This document shows, in pieces, positions 8,301 to 19,174 of a DNA stretch of 64,000 bases. The notes beneath the pieces were generated by a model, which saw only the letters and a list, made by a program, of their open reading frames with translations, did no database searches and was not told the origin of the DNA. The first letter of the stretch is position 1, and the number at the start of each line of letters is the position of its first letter. Position numbers and translations under genes: made by a program. Origin of the DNA: Microglena sp. YARC (Eukaryota; Chlorophyta; Chlorophyceae; Chlamydomonadales; Chlamydomonadaceae); assembly GCA_022414725.1 (NCBI GenBank), contig CM039464.1, positions 35,723,079-35,787,078 on the forward strand. The letters are read 5' to 3'.

Positions 8301-9117
8301 ATGTACGACATCGCCGTTAGAAAATTGGCGTTAAGAATGGTCGCTGACTTGGGTGTGTTAAAAACTTCTGTGTTTACGAACATCAGTCGTTCTACTCTGT
8401 GGAGGTGGAAACGCTTTGGTGTAAATCGAAAACAACGTGAATTTGTAAGCAACCTTTTTGAGACGAATAAGGATTTGTTAAAATCGTTTTTATTGTCAAC
8501 TCAATGCACAACCGCAAGAGGCGTCGTTGCTTTTTTCAAAAGTACTCACAATGTACGATTATCAACTAAAACAGTGTATCGTTTCATAAAACTCATTGGT
8601 TTTACAAGAAAAAGGAGCAAACTCCGTGGACAGTGTAAAGGGGACTTAGTTCCACTTGTCAATGAATTTTGTAGTAGGTACAAGGAGACAATCAGTGCTG
8701 GGAAAATTTTAGTATCAGTTGACGAATGTGGGTTTAGTGAGCGTCTCAAGCCACATTATGGGTATTCCCCTGTAGGAAAACCTGTTATCGTTAAAACTAC
8801 TGGTGGGTGGGTACACCACAGTTTGTTGATGGCAGTTTTTTTCAGATGGTAGGAAAGAATTCGTTGTGAAGAAAGGATCTGTGAAGAAGACGGACTTCGT
8901 TGCATTTATTGAATCATTGAGTTTGTGCAATAACTCAGTAGTAATAATGGACAATGCCAGTATCCATAAGAAATTGAGATATCAGCACCAAGGAATCACA
9001 ATTCCGCTCCATACCATGTTTCGCAACCAGTCAAAATTTGTGTATGAACGCATTCCTCGTTGCCCCCACCACCCGATTATATTTTGTATACCGAGTATCC
9101 CCCCCCTGTCCCATTAG
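8301..9117 (+). pseudogene. Tc1/mariner-IS630 family transposase, frameshifted and 3' truncated
   Basis: The frame from 8301 has an N-terminal helix-turn-helix region ('SRSTLWRWKRFGV'), a second basic DNA-binding region, and the first catalytic Asp in 'VSVDECGF'. At about 8,837-8,843 a run of seven T shifts the frame. The second frame (8866-9117) continues with the second catalytic Asp in 'VIMDNASIHK'. After this the sequence switches to MITE-internal DNA ('caccaaggaatcacaattcc'), so the region holding the third catalytic acidic residue is missing. The remnant cannot encode an active DDE enzyme. It looks like a deletion derivative that links the full element to the 156-bp MITE. Pieces of the same N-terminus occur inverted at 30,235-30,390. 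Confidence 0.75.
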
Positions 9118-9177
9118 TACCGCAGTTTGTGCTTACGCCGTCGGTTCCTGTGAAACTGATGCACTTATTGGGGGGTA

Positions 9178-9290
9178 CTGATGATTTTTAGTTTCTGAGC
9201 ACAGACTGAAGATCTTTGGATATACAAATATTGTCCCTTATTGTGATGATTTTTAGTTTCTGGTCTTCTTTGGATGTACAAATTTGCTTT
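9178..9290. repeat. Imperfect tandem repeat, about 66-bp unit
   Basis: 'gatgatttttagtttctg' occurs at about 9,179 and 9,245, each followed by a similar 'tctttggat.tacaaat' string. It lies in the 177-bp gap between the transposase remnant and the next gene. No coding signal seen. Confidence 0.6.
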
Positions 9291-9294
9291 GCAG

Positions 9295-9861
9295 TCAGTC
9301 CGCAGTGAACTTGTGCGCTACCACTCCTTCGCCTTGGCATCCTCCGTTTCTGCAGGAGTCACCCCATATTTCGAACACCTCGTTGGGGTTGTCGTTGATA
9401 GTTAAACGCATCGAGCTCTTGTCCCTTCCGTGGATGATCTTTCGCAACGAGTATGGGTCCGTGTTTGTGGAACCCGGCTTTTGTAACATGATCGAATCGG
9501 TCGCCAGCTTGCCGTCTGCCGTGAATATAGTTGCATTCTTCGCTTCCAAGTCCTTCTGTTTACGTTCGATTCCGACGACTTGGGAATTAATGTCGTTAGA
9601 TCTCGTGTTTACCTTCGCTAAACCGTCTTTCAACATCGTATTAATCTTTTCATCAGACTGCTTCCCCTTTTTCAGAGAACATGAATGCATGGTGTCCGCT
9701 TGTTGATAGCGTTTGAACTCGGCATTCGACCGCAATACGAGATTTCCCAACTCGTCTTCATGTGTGCTGATCTCTCTTCGCAGGGAAATATGCGAGGCGA
9801 TGAGAAATCCGGATACGACCATGATCAGAAAAATAGATATAAATGCTACTGAGGATTCCAT
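9295..9861 (-). CDS. Membrane-anchored coiled-coil structural-type protein, 188 aa
   Basis: An intact frame from ATG 9861 to TGA. The N-terminus is a single transmembrane helix ('VAFISIFLIMVVSGFLIASH'), followed by about 80 residues of heptad-like charged coiled coil, then a beta-rich end with 'MRLTINDNPNEVFEIWGDSC' and a Cys pair. This anchor-coil-head plan and the 'LTIND...IWG.SC' motif resemble small virion surface or adsorption-type proteins of algal and amoebal giant viruses. Which side of the virion membrane it faces is unknown. It sits between transposon remnants but is itself undamaged, so it is probably functional. Confidence 0.6.
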   Translation of the reverse strand: MESSVAFISIFLIMVVSGFLIASHISLRREISTHEDELGNLVLRSNAEFKRYQQADTMHSCSLKKGKQSDEKINTMLKDGLAKVNTRSNDINSQVVGIERKQKDLEAKNATIFTADGKLATDSIMLQKPGSTNTDPYSLRKIIHGRDKSSMRLTINDNPNEVFEIWGDSCRNGGCQGEGVVAHKFTAD

Positions 9862-9898
9862 CTGTCAAAATTGTATACAGTTACATTTCATATTTTTT

Positions 9899-9990
9899 GG
9901 GGGTCGTCAAGTCAAGTCAAGTCAAGGATGCTTGTTACAATAATGTTACAGTATACAGTTGTTCTCAAATAATTTTGGGACACTCAGTAT
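9899..9990 (+). repeat. GTCAA microsatellite and Tc1-like terminal repeat
   Basis: The 136-bp gap holds four copies of 'gtcaa' (about 9,906-9,926), followed by 'cagttgttctcaaataattt' and 'tgggacac'. The latter resembles a Tc1-type inverted repeat and the ends at 47,612 and 48,549. It probably marks the left end of the damaged element that follows. Confidence 0.55.
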
Positions 9991-9997
9991 AATTTGA

Positions 9998-10930
9998 ATG
10001 ATATCCCCTGAAACCAGGTACAGGTCCGTGGTTCACTACAAATATTTTTTGAGGAGTCTCAGGAAGGTTTGTAATATATACAACATGTCCAAGAGCTCAC
10101 TACATAGATGGGTCAATGCTGATCAGGTGGGTAAAAGTAAGCGTTTAAAACGAAAAGGGAAAGAATTGTCCATGCTTTTACGTTCCACGATATCCAATAA
10201 TATTGCAGAGAACCCCTTCATAACATGCAAGGATTTGGTCGGTATAATTTGCAAGAGTTGTAATGTGAGATTATCGATCAGTACGGCATCGAGACACATA
10301 AAACAATGTGGATTTTCTAGGAAGAAGGCGTTTCCCACAGTTCTCTGTTGTACAAAGTATCAAAATCGTTACTCCAACGTTGGGTCACCAAAGCCAATAT
10401 AAAACATCATCGGAAGAAACGGGCGAGCGTCATTACCGAAGATATCGAGGTTGCTATAAAAAAACTGATCGACTCCAATCCATTCTTGACGATGTCTCAG
10501 CTTGCAGAGGGTGTGACGTCTCTGTCCTCTATCAAGATGTCTCCAAAAACGTTTGGACGCTACACACGCAGACTTGGCTACACCCGCAAGCGCGCATACA
10601 AAACTGTTCGACACAAGAATGACCACAAATCTTCTGTCGAAAGTTTTTGTAAAGAGTATCTGGCCGTTCCGACATCGGATTTGATAAGCATTGATGAGGC
10701 GGGTTTTTACATCGGTGACACTTGTCGCAAAGGGTACTGTCAACGCGGCAAACGTTTAGTCCAGAGTTCAACGCTATTGAGAATGTGTTCAGTTTGCTCA
10801 AGCGAAAATATCGCTGCGCGTGCCTAATAATTCCAGATGTAGCAGAATTATTTGATTACAGGAACGCTTTGAAAATGATTATTGATGCGCACGATGTAAG
10901 CCAACACGTTGACTTGTCAGGCTACTTTGA
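9998..10930 (+). pseudogene. Composite IS630/Tc1-like transposase remnant
   Basis: Two N-terminal DNA-binding modules follow each other: 'MSKSSLHRWVNADQ' from about 10,083 and 'VSKSLLQRWVTKAN' from about 10,351. Both are followed by an alpha-helical segment ending in 'GFSRKKAF' or 'GYTRKRAY'. Only the second continues, to a catalytic Asp in 'LISIDEAGFYIGD'. The frame then jumps from 'QRGKR' directly to a C-terminal end 'FSPEFNAIENVFSLLKRKYR', which holds the third acidic residue, so the middle with the second Asp is deleted. The result is a chimera of at least two related elements with internal deletion and a frameshift. It cannot be active. Confidence 0.7.
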
Positions 10931-10959
10931 TCAATGTAACATCACCATCACCATCTATG

Positions 10960-11370
10960 TTCACCATTCACCATGTAGTGCTAGAGCAACCGGATGCACA
11001 CCATTAATGTAGGAGGTGCTGCTAGAGCAACCGGATGCACCACCATCACCATCACCATCACCATCACCATGTAGTAGGTGCTGCTAGAGCAACGGATGCA
11101 CCACCCATCACCATCACCATCACCACCACACTAATGTAGGAGGTGCTGCTAGAGCAACCGGATGCACCACCATCACCACAGTAGTAGGAGGTGCTGCTAG
11201 AGCATTAGTGTGTGGTGGTGATGGTGATGGTGATGGGATGGTGGTGCATCCGGTTGCTCTAGCAGCACCTCCTACATTAGTGTGGTGGTGATGTGATGGT
11301 GATGGTGGTGCATTTGGTCTAGCAGCACCTCCTACATTAGTGTGGTGGTGATGGTGATGGTGATGTAACT
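10960..11370. repeat. Fold-back minisatellite of CAC/ATC-rich units
   Basis: Plus-orientation units of 'ggtgctgctagagcaaccgg' followed by 'atgcaccacc(atcacc)n' repeat about four times up to about 11,205. The array then turns over and continues as the reverse complement to about 11,370, forming a long palindrome. Poly-His and Thr-Ile reading frames here are by-products. With the adjacent Tc1-like end, this fills the 600-bp gap downstream of the polymerase gene. Confidence 0.85.
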
Positions 11371-11374
11371 TCTG

Positions 11375-11510
11375 TGTCTTTACAGACCTTGAATGTTTTG
11401 TGTCAATCTCCTGAAGACAGTATCTGTATTGACAAGATCGGTTACAAAACTTGAATTGGTCAAATCCCCAAAATAAAAGGTGTCCCACAAACAAATGTCC
11501 CTAGCTGAAT
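11375..11510. mobile_element. Tc1-like element end, non-coding copy
   Basis: About 130 bp ('tgtgtcaatctcctgaagac ... gatcggttacaaaacttg ... aaggtgtcccaca') match the sequences flanking the palindrome hinge at 47,690-47,790 and 48,360-48,470. 'ggtgtcccaca' is the inverse of the 'tttgggacac' end at about 9,980. The block 9,955-11,510 may therefore be one degraded Tc1-like element that carries the minisatellite. Confidence 0.5.
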
Positions 11511-11534
11511 ATGTATTGGAACAACGGATAATAT

Positions 11535-14500
11535 TTACTGTCTGCTGGATACTGAAAAGAAGCTTGAGATCTCCCGCTGTCCATTGCATCGGTTCACGCT
11601 CCGCCGCACATCATCGGACGCAATCACAGGCGTGAACACGAGTCTTTCAACCTCCCGTTCACGAAGCGTGTTCAGCCGCTCGCGCGCCTTGGCTACGTCG
11701 CCGTTCTTCGCATCAGCGATGTCGCTGAGAGCGCGGCGACCAGAGAGGGCCACGCGATAAGTGTACCCGGGGATCTGTTCGAGAGCGATGGCAAGCAGTT
11801 GCGTGCAAGGCTTCATCAACTGGTTCTCGATGTACATCTTCGCGTCGATGCGCACCTTCTCAGGGTTTGCCCGCACCAAAGTCGACGTGCTCTATGCGCT
11901 CGCCCATGAGCGCTTTCTTCTTCGTCGTCTCGACGAAGACATAGGGAATCCGGTCATTAACCTGCGGCGCAGAGCCAGGGTCGCGCTCGTACATACGACG
12001 GGCAAGCACGGCATGCGCGATCTGGGCAGGGAACTTGTAGTGGCTCTTCAGCGTCTTACTAATAACAAGTTCCTCCAATGGAGTGCGACCAGCAGCGAGC
12101 TCACGAAGCCTGTCACGCAAGAAGCTCACGGCCGCAGGCACGTCCCACAGGCACGTCAGCACAATATCGATCACGCCACCGTACACACGCTTCACAACCT
12201 AGGCATATAGTCACGTCTCTTGAGAGCTATGCCCATGGACTTCTGGCTTTGGTGCGGGCTCGTCAGGGTCGTTCTCGTACAGAAGCCCGACATACCGCTT
12301 CTTGCTCAACAATATGAGGGGGAAGAGCGTCTTCTCGTACTCCAGGTTGTGCGGCTTCTTGAGGTGCTGATGGATCTCCCTCGAGACGTCCTGTTCCAGC
12401 CCGATGCTTGTCGCAAGGCGGTCGCGATGCGATGCATTGTCGGGTGAGGGAAAGACGACAACACAACGAGGTCCGTGTCGCCGTACACGACATGCCCCTG
12501 GAACTCCCGCTCGATGAAATTCTTTGCAAGCATGATCATGGCACGTCCAGTTGCAGTGGTGCAAGCCGCCACATCGCGAAATTTACAGAGGACTCGTGCG
12601 AGCACCCATCTGACCGTACAAGGAGTTTGCAGTGGTCTTGTACGCGAGCTGCAACCCATCCAAAACAGCGCGCTGGAAGTTTGTGTAAGCCGGCTCTATC
12701 TTGTAATTCTTCGCATCCTCAAGCTCGAGCTTCTTCTTCTCCCAGTCTTTTTCTTGTCCGACAAAAACAGTTTCGTTGGTAGCAGCGTCCGAAACACGCA
12801 CATGCGTGGCGCGATAACGGGTTTGTTTGCGGGCGTTGGAGGAGCGCCCTCGAGGATGCAGGGAAGAACGCCCTTGCGCGATTGCGCGAACCGACAGACC
12901 TGGGTATCGGTGGTAGGAAATCTCCACATAATCCACACCAGGAAGAGACCCGTATTTCTCCTTATCCAACACTATCGTGTCGTGCGAGATGTTCTCTGAG
13001 ATCATTGGACGAAGGGTACAACGAGTTGTAATCTAGAACGGACACCGGTGTGTCTCAAGGTACATACCGGTCTCTGGCTCGAGCACGATTGCACCCTCGT
13101 ACCCATCCTCCTCATCCACCCCCTCCCCAAACGACTGGGGAGGGACGTAGCGTTTTGTGGGAATGACGAAACCCGTCCTCTAGACACTGCTTGGACACCA
13201 ACGAGAAGATCTTGACGCCCTGACCGCGCATTGAAGATGTACGATAGAGGAACCCAGCAAACGTTGGCCATGCAACGTTGTTAGCGAGGATCTCTAGTTT
13301 GGCGACCAACAGATTGCACAGAGCGCAATCCTGGACGCAGTAACGAGCGATGATTGCGCGGTCCCTCGGCACTTCCCTTCTGCAATCTGAAAAATGTCCT
13401 TTGGGGAGGACGTCGTCCTTGGCCTCGCCCGTGAAATGTCGACGCAACGGCGTCGAGCTTGTAAGAGTCCAGTCGGTGCGTCGCGTTGCACTATCTTCAT
13501 GAGGTCTTATGAGCACGCGTCCAGGAGCATCAATGTACTTGAGGACGTTGTCACCGCAAGGCAGAAGAAGACATCTCACGAACGACCAGCTGCCTGGTGC
13601 GTGAGAGAGACGCGTGAGACTATCGCATATCGTTCGTCCACGTCTAGTGCCGTGGCGCGCTTGTGCAGTACGAGAAGTCGAAGCCGAAGATGTTGTATCC
13701 TGTCAGAATGTCAGGTCCAGGTCCTCCTTGCCAACGTAGTCGGTGGGACCCTGCGTATCGCCGCCCACGACGCAAATGAGATCCGCCTCAGACTCAAAAG
13801 GTGTGCACAACTGTCTTGTTGGTATCGTCCTCGGTCGCCCTAGTTCCTCGGTGCAAGAGCCAGGACAAATAATCGCTCGCGAGACGCATGTTGCTGACCG
13901 TAGACATGCGCGTCACGCCGATCTGGATGATGGAGTCACCCTTGAGCGATGCGCATGCATGAAGGCCTTGTTCAGAACGGACAAGAGCTTCTCCCACGCG
14001 ATTGGTGGAGCCGTTCATCGTTGACTTTGTTAAGAATACGTACATGTCGTCTGCGACGTGATTGAAGGTAGGGAGCATGCGCACGCGGTCTCTGTTAGAC
14101 GACGAAGGGTGTGTGAGAACGCAGAGGTGCAGTGCGCGAGAACCCTCAGAACCCTGGTTGAAGAACGCGTCATCCATGGCAGCCATCCAACACTCTTCTT
14201 GACGTCGTACTCGCTAAGCCGGACTGCTTCAGAGCAACTTGCCGCCTACTCCCACAGATTGTCCACGTCGAGGCGAGACGACGTTAGTCCTTGATAGGGA
14301 CAGGAAAGTCGCCGTTGGCAAGGAGTCGCACTCGAGATCAAAGCTGGCGATCACCAACGGAGCCATGTCCTCGTTTGAGGTCGAAACAGATGGACGTCTA
14401 TACATCTCCAGTGATGGACCTCGATGGCTTCTTTGAGGCAGCTGGATGTGCGCATGCAGTCGGAGTGCTTAAGAGTTCACGATTTTGGATCCTCGTCTTG

Positions 14501-15160
14501 CAAGCTTTTCTGCGTCCACGTCCACCCCACCCGGCGGGTTGGATTTGGTGTTCGTGGAAGAAGCGTAGGATGGGGTCCACGTTGGATTCGAAGAGCTCGA
14601 GTTGGCGCCAAGCCATGCGGAACGTTCCCGGTGTCTATCTCTTTTGGATAGAGCTCGCAAGCACACGCATGCCTCGAAGTATCTGAATGTTGAGCATGGG
14701 CGAACGTTCCTTTTGATGGTTGTGTAAACCCCCAGAAGTTCATTGCGATGCACAAGCTCCACATCTTCAATGCGCACGTACGATCCTGCTATCTCGTAGA
14801 GCCATTGGCGGTAGTGTGAGAAAGAGCCTGCTCTGCTCCTCAAGTAGAACCTTGGCTGCGCGCCATCAATCTCCGCGTGCACAGATCGACCACACTTTGG
14901 ACACACGAACACTGCCCAAACCACATGGATGCACAAATACAGGTATACCGAGAAGTGTCACGAAAACTTCTTTGGGGTCTCGAGCCAGTCCTCGTCAGCA
15001 GAGCCGTCACTATCGTCGTCGTCAGAGCCATTGCAATCCTCGACGTCCTCTGCGTACCACGTGAGAGCACTGTGCGGAGATTGATGACGGTGTCGCCCCA
15101 TCGCCATCCGAGACATTGCTGTCGATGGCAGAGTGCAATGAGACGGTCACGTGTATTCAT
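11535..15160 (-). CDS. polB: Family B DNA polymerase, with frame-breaking indels
   Basis: This is the replicative DNA polymerase, read from ATG 15160 to TAA 11,535-11,537 (about 1,200 residues, a normal viral length). Motifs in order: ExoI FDLECDS (about 14,320-14,345), Exo[11 protein letters not shown] (about 13,670-13,700), ExoIII YCVQDC (about 13,330), motif A DYNSLYPS (about 13,010-13,040), motif [10 protein letters not shown] (about 12,620-12,655) and motif C VYGDTD (about 12,470-12,485). The C-terminus contains QREISSFF, a good match to a PCNA-binding PIP box, six residues from the end. The frame is broken every few hundred bases by single-base indels, while every catalytic motif survives in one frame or another. 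That pattern fits sequencing error better than gene decay. Polymerization and proofreading residues appear intact. Confidence 0.9.
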
Positions 15161-15271
15161 GGAACTGATGTGTGGATTAAAACTTAACCATTCAAGAGCT
15201 TTACATTCCTTTCTCGCAATCCATTGTAAAAAATTGTGGACAACATTGTAAAGTGATTGTCTGTGATTGTA

Positions 15272-15842
15272 ATGTATTTCGATTTTCCAGTGATACTTCC
15301 GCCCAACGAGATCGTAGACGGAGATGTTGTGGAGTACATCGCAGCGAACCCCCGTTGACCGAAGGATGAGTTTTTCAGGGTCGGCACTCCCTTATGCGGA
15401 CGCGCAGCAGGCATTCTATGATTGGCACACCAAAGTAGAGGGAAAGTCCACCTAAAACTCCAAAAGCAACACGTACGAACTGTCGTTTGCAGCCCCCCCC
15501 GTCTTCGTACACGCAAACCTCAAAGGAGATTCGTGCCCCCTACAGTGTACATATTGTGGCGATCCACAAGGTTAAGTTGAAAAGACGGGGTCATTGCGTT
15601 TAGGAGAACCTGTTCCCGTTCCCGCTCAATCTCTATGCCACGGAGGCCATCTGGTAACCACGCGCACCGTCGTCAACATACGACGTGCCCCTATCCGTTT
15701 ATGCGTTCCCAGGAAGAGATTCTGATCGCATCTTGTGTACCCCTCATACAATGCCGAGAATATGGAAGCAAAGGGAACCACCCAATTCTGGGAACGCGTC
15801 CACCGGTGTAGAAAAGATTCACAAGCTTGCTCTTTTACAATG
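15272..15842 (+). pseudogene. Broken hypothetical gene divergent from polB
   Basis: From ATG 15272, stretches of plausible protein appear in changing frames: 'MYFDFPVILPPNEIVDGDVV', then 'RVGTPLPYADAQQAFYDWHT', then 'TYELSFAAPPVFVHANLKGD', a Cys pair 'CTYCGD', and 'YDVPLSVYAFPGRD'. In-frame TGA and TAA codons and at least two frameshifts separate them. It is divergent from the polymerase gene, with a short AT-rich spacer between the two starts. No family recognised. Sequence quality is low here, so the gene may be intact in the source DNA. Confidence 0.35.
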
Positions 15843-15894
15843 AAATCTCCGACGTACAAAACATGGTGAATCAGAATTGAAATTCAACTTTTTG

Positions 15895-16015
15895 CAGGGA
15901 TGCATGTTGTTGATGGGCTCTACAAAAAAACATGGTGTTCCACCTGCAATGTGGGTTTCTACACCATAAGGTGTATACCGTACACTCCAGAAAGCGGTTT
16001 CAATTTAGTATGTTA
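15895..16015 (+). repeat. Dispersed repeat H, copy 1
   Basis: About 110 bp match the copy at 58,760-58,875 (opposite strand): 'gttgttgatgggct', then 'tttctacaccataaggtgta' and 'ccagaaagcggtttca'. The ACACC-ATAA-GGTGT palindrome could form a small hairpin. It lies just downstream of the minus-strand helicase fragment, so it could also act as a transcript 3'-end signal. Confidence 0.6.
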
Positions 16016-16099
16016 GTCTGTCGAGGTGTAAAAAATAAAAAATATTATGCAACGTGTTTATTCAAAATGGAAACCATCAGCTTGTCTCGCAAGCTAAAA

Positions 16100-16540
16100 T
16101 TCCATGTTATTGCACATTGCTCCGACATGGTCTGCCTTGTCACAGTTTTTCTTACCAAGCTTCTTCGCCACACCACGCCCTCTCAACCAAAACTCCTCCC
16201 AACGCACACATGCCGTCCATAGTACAGGACCGTGTCTGCTCGCTCCTGAACACCCGCATGGATGGCCTGATTGTCATTATTCACATCGTTGTCCACCGTA
16301 AGCATGATGATGTTGTTCGCCGCCTGAAGGTTCAGGCCCTTGGCGTACGTCCGGCTATGGATTAGAACTCGCTCCTAGGAATCGGGAACCCTGAATTTGT
16401 CCAATGTGTAATCCTTTTCGCTGTTGCTCGTCTGTCCCATCAAGCCCAGGGCAACAACGCACTGTCCGCTGTGTTGGTGCTTCATGCGCATGCTGTTGAT
16501 GAGGAAGGTCAACAATTCGAGTTCCTGAGTAAACCATCGT
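16100..16540 (-). pseudogene. C-terminal fragment of an SNF2-like or SF2 helicase
   Basis: The minus strand encodes 'LTFLINSMRMKHQHSGQCVV', then 'YTLDKFRVPDS', then 'VLIHSRTYAKGLNLQAANNI' with a frameshift between. 'GLNLQAANNII' is the classic motif V region of SNF2/Swi2-type and poxvirus-like ATPases. The fragment ends with a basic tail near 16,100. Its upstream part is missing, because at about 16,540 the sequence switches abruptly into the second polymerase copy. The junction is probably an assembly or rearrangement breakpoint. Confidence 0.5.
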
Positions 16541-19174
16541 CGACGAAGACATAGGGAATCCGCGTCATTAACCTGCGGCGCAGAGCCAGGGTCGCGCTGC
16601 GTACATACAACGGGCAAGCACGGCATGCGCGATCTGGGCAGGGAACTTGTAGTGGCTCTTCAGCGTCTTACTAATAACAAGTTCCTCCAATGGAGTGCGA
16701 CCAGCAGCGAGCTCACGAAGCCTGTCACGCAAAGAAGCTCACGGCCGCAGGCACGCTCCACAGCACGTCAGCACATATCATCGATCACGCCACCGTACAC
16801 ACGCTGCTCCACAACCTAGGCATAGTCACGTCTCTTGAGAGCTATGCCCATGGACTTCTGCTTTGGTGCGGGCTCGTCAGGGTCGTTCTCGCGTTACAGA
16901 AGCCCGACATACCACTTCTTGCTCAACAATATGAGGGGGAAAGAGCGTGCCTCTTCGTACTCCAGGTTGTGCGGCTTCTTGAGGTGCTGATGGATCTCCC
17001 TCGAGACGTCCTGTCCAGCCCGGATGCTTGTCGCAAGGCCGGTCGCGATGCGATTGCATTGTCGGGTGAGGGAAAGACGACAAACAACGAGTCCGTGTCG
17101 CCGTACACCGACATGCCCCTGGAACTCCCGCTCGATGAAATTCTTTGCAAGCATGATCATGGCACGTCCAGTTGCAGTGGTGCAAGCCTGCCACATCAGC
17201 GAATTACAGAGACTCGTTGCGAGGCAACCATCTGACCGTACAAGGGAGTTTGCAGTTGGTCTTGTACGCGAGCTGCCAACCCATCCAAACAGCGCCGGCT
17301 ATGAAGTTTTGTAAGGCCGGCTCTATCTTGTAAATTCTTCGCATCCTCAAGCTCGAGCTTCTCGTTCTCCCAGTCTTTTTCTTGTCCGACAAAAACAGTT
17401 TCGTGTAAGCACGTCCGACACGCACATGCGCGCGAATAACGGGTTTGTTATTGCGGCGTTGGAGGAGCGCCTCGAGGATGCAGGGTAAAGAACGCCCTGC
17501 CGATTGCTGCCGAACCGACAGACCTGGGTATATCGGTGGTAGAAAAATCTCCACATAATCACACCAGGAAGAGAACCCGTATTTCTCCTTATCCAACACT
17601 ATCGTGTCGTGCGAGATGTTCTTGAGATCATTGACGAAGGGTACCACGAGTTAAATCTAGAACGGACCACCGGTGTGTTTCAAGTACCATACCGGTCTCT
17701 GGCTCGAGCACGATTGCAACCCTCGTACCCATTCCTCCTCATCCACCCCCTCCCCAAACGAACTGGACAGGGAGGAACATAGCGTTTTGTGGGAATGACG
17801 AACCCGTCCTCTAGACACTGCTTGACACCAACGAGAAGATCTTGGACGCCCTGACCGCGCATGAAGATGTACGATAGAGGAACCCAGCAAACGTTGCCAT
17901 GCCCAACGTGTAGCGAGGATCTCTAGTTTGGCGACCAACAGTTGCACAGAGCGCAATCCTGGACGCAGTACCGACGCGATGATCGCGCGGTCCTCGGCAC
18001 TTCCCTTCTGCAATCCTTAAAATGTCCTTTGGCGGGAGACTCGTCCTTGGCCTCGCCCGTGAAATGTCGAGGCAACGCGTCGAGCTTGTAAGGTCCAGTC
18101 GGTGGTCGCGTTGCACTATCTTCATGAGTCTATGAGCACGCGTCCAGGGAGCATGCAATGTACTTTGAGGATGTTGTCACCAAGGCGAGAAGACATTCTC
18201 ACGAACGACCCAGCTTGCCTGGTGCGTGAGAGAGACGCTGAGGACTATCGCAATGCGTTTCGTGCCACGTCTAGTGCCGTGGTGCCAGCGCGCTCGTGCA
18301 GTACGAGAATCGAAGCCAAAAGATTTGTATCCTGTCAGAACTGTCAGGGTCAGTCCTGTGCCAACCTGTATCGGCCCACGCGCAAAGATGAATTCCGCCT
18401 CAGACTCAAAGGTGTGCACAACTGTCTTGTTGTATCGTCCTCGTCGGCCCAGTTCCTCGTGCAAGAGCGAGGACAAAATAGTCGCTCGCGAGACCGCATG
18501 TTGCCTAGACCTTAGACAATGCGCGTCACGCCGATCTGGTGATGAGTCACCCTTGAGCGGATGCCGCATGCATGAAGGCCTTGGTTCAGAACGGACAGAG
18601 CTTCTCCACGCGATTGTTGGATCCGTTTCATCTTTTGACTTTGTTTAAGAATAGCTACAATGTCGTCTGCGACGTGATTGAAGGTAGGAGCCATGCGCAC
18701 GCGTCTCTGTTAGACGACGAGGTTGTGTGAGAACGCGAGTGCGTGCGCGAGGACCCTCAGAACCTGGTGAAAGAACGCCGTCATCCATGCCAGCCATCAA
18801 CACCTCTTACGTCGTACTCGCTACGGACTGCTTCAGAGCAACTTGCCGCCTACTTCCCACGATTTCCACGGATCGAGCGCGAGACGACGGTTAGGTCCTT
18901 GATAGGGACAGGAAGTCGCGTGCAAGGAGTCGCACTCGAGATTCAAAGCTGCGATTCAGCCAACGGAAGCCATGTCCTCGTTGAGGCGAAACAGTATGAG
19001 TATACCGTCTCCAGTGATGGACCTCGATGCTTCTTGCAGGCAGCTGGATGGTGCGCATGCAGTCGGGTGCTAAGGTCACATTTTTTGGATCCTCGTCTTG
19101 CAAGCTTTTCTGCGTCCACGTCCACCCACCGGACTGGGTTGGATTTGGTGTTCGTGGAAAGAAGCGTATCTCTT
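16541..19174 (-). pseudogene. Second, noisier copy of most of polB
   Basis: This segment repeats 11,925-14,567 in the same orientation and order, including VYGDTDS (about 17,090-17,107), a damaged motif B (about 17,230-17,290) and a damaged motif A (about 17,640-17,665). Differences from copy A are almost all one-base insertions and deletions spread evenly, and neither copy is consistently the cleaner. It lacks the C-terminal 130 residues, where it joins the helicase fragment, and runs into the N gap at the other end. It is most likely the same gene assembled twice from raw reads. A true recent duplication is less likely. Confidence 0.75.

Noticed and set aside
11120..11494. Poly-His protein with a metal-binding role
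   Set aside because: The His run comes from a CAC/ATC minisatellite inside a palindrome and has no independent gene features.
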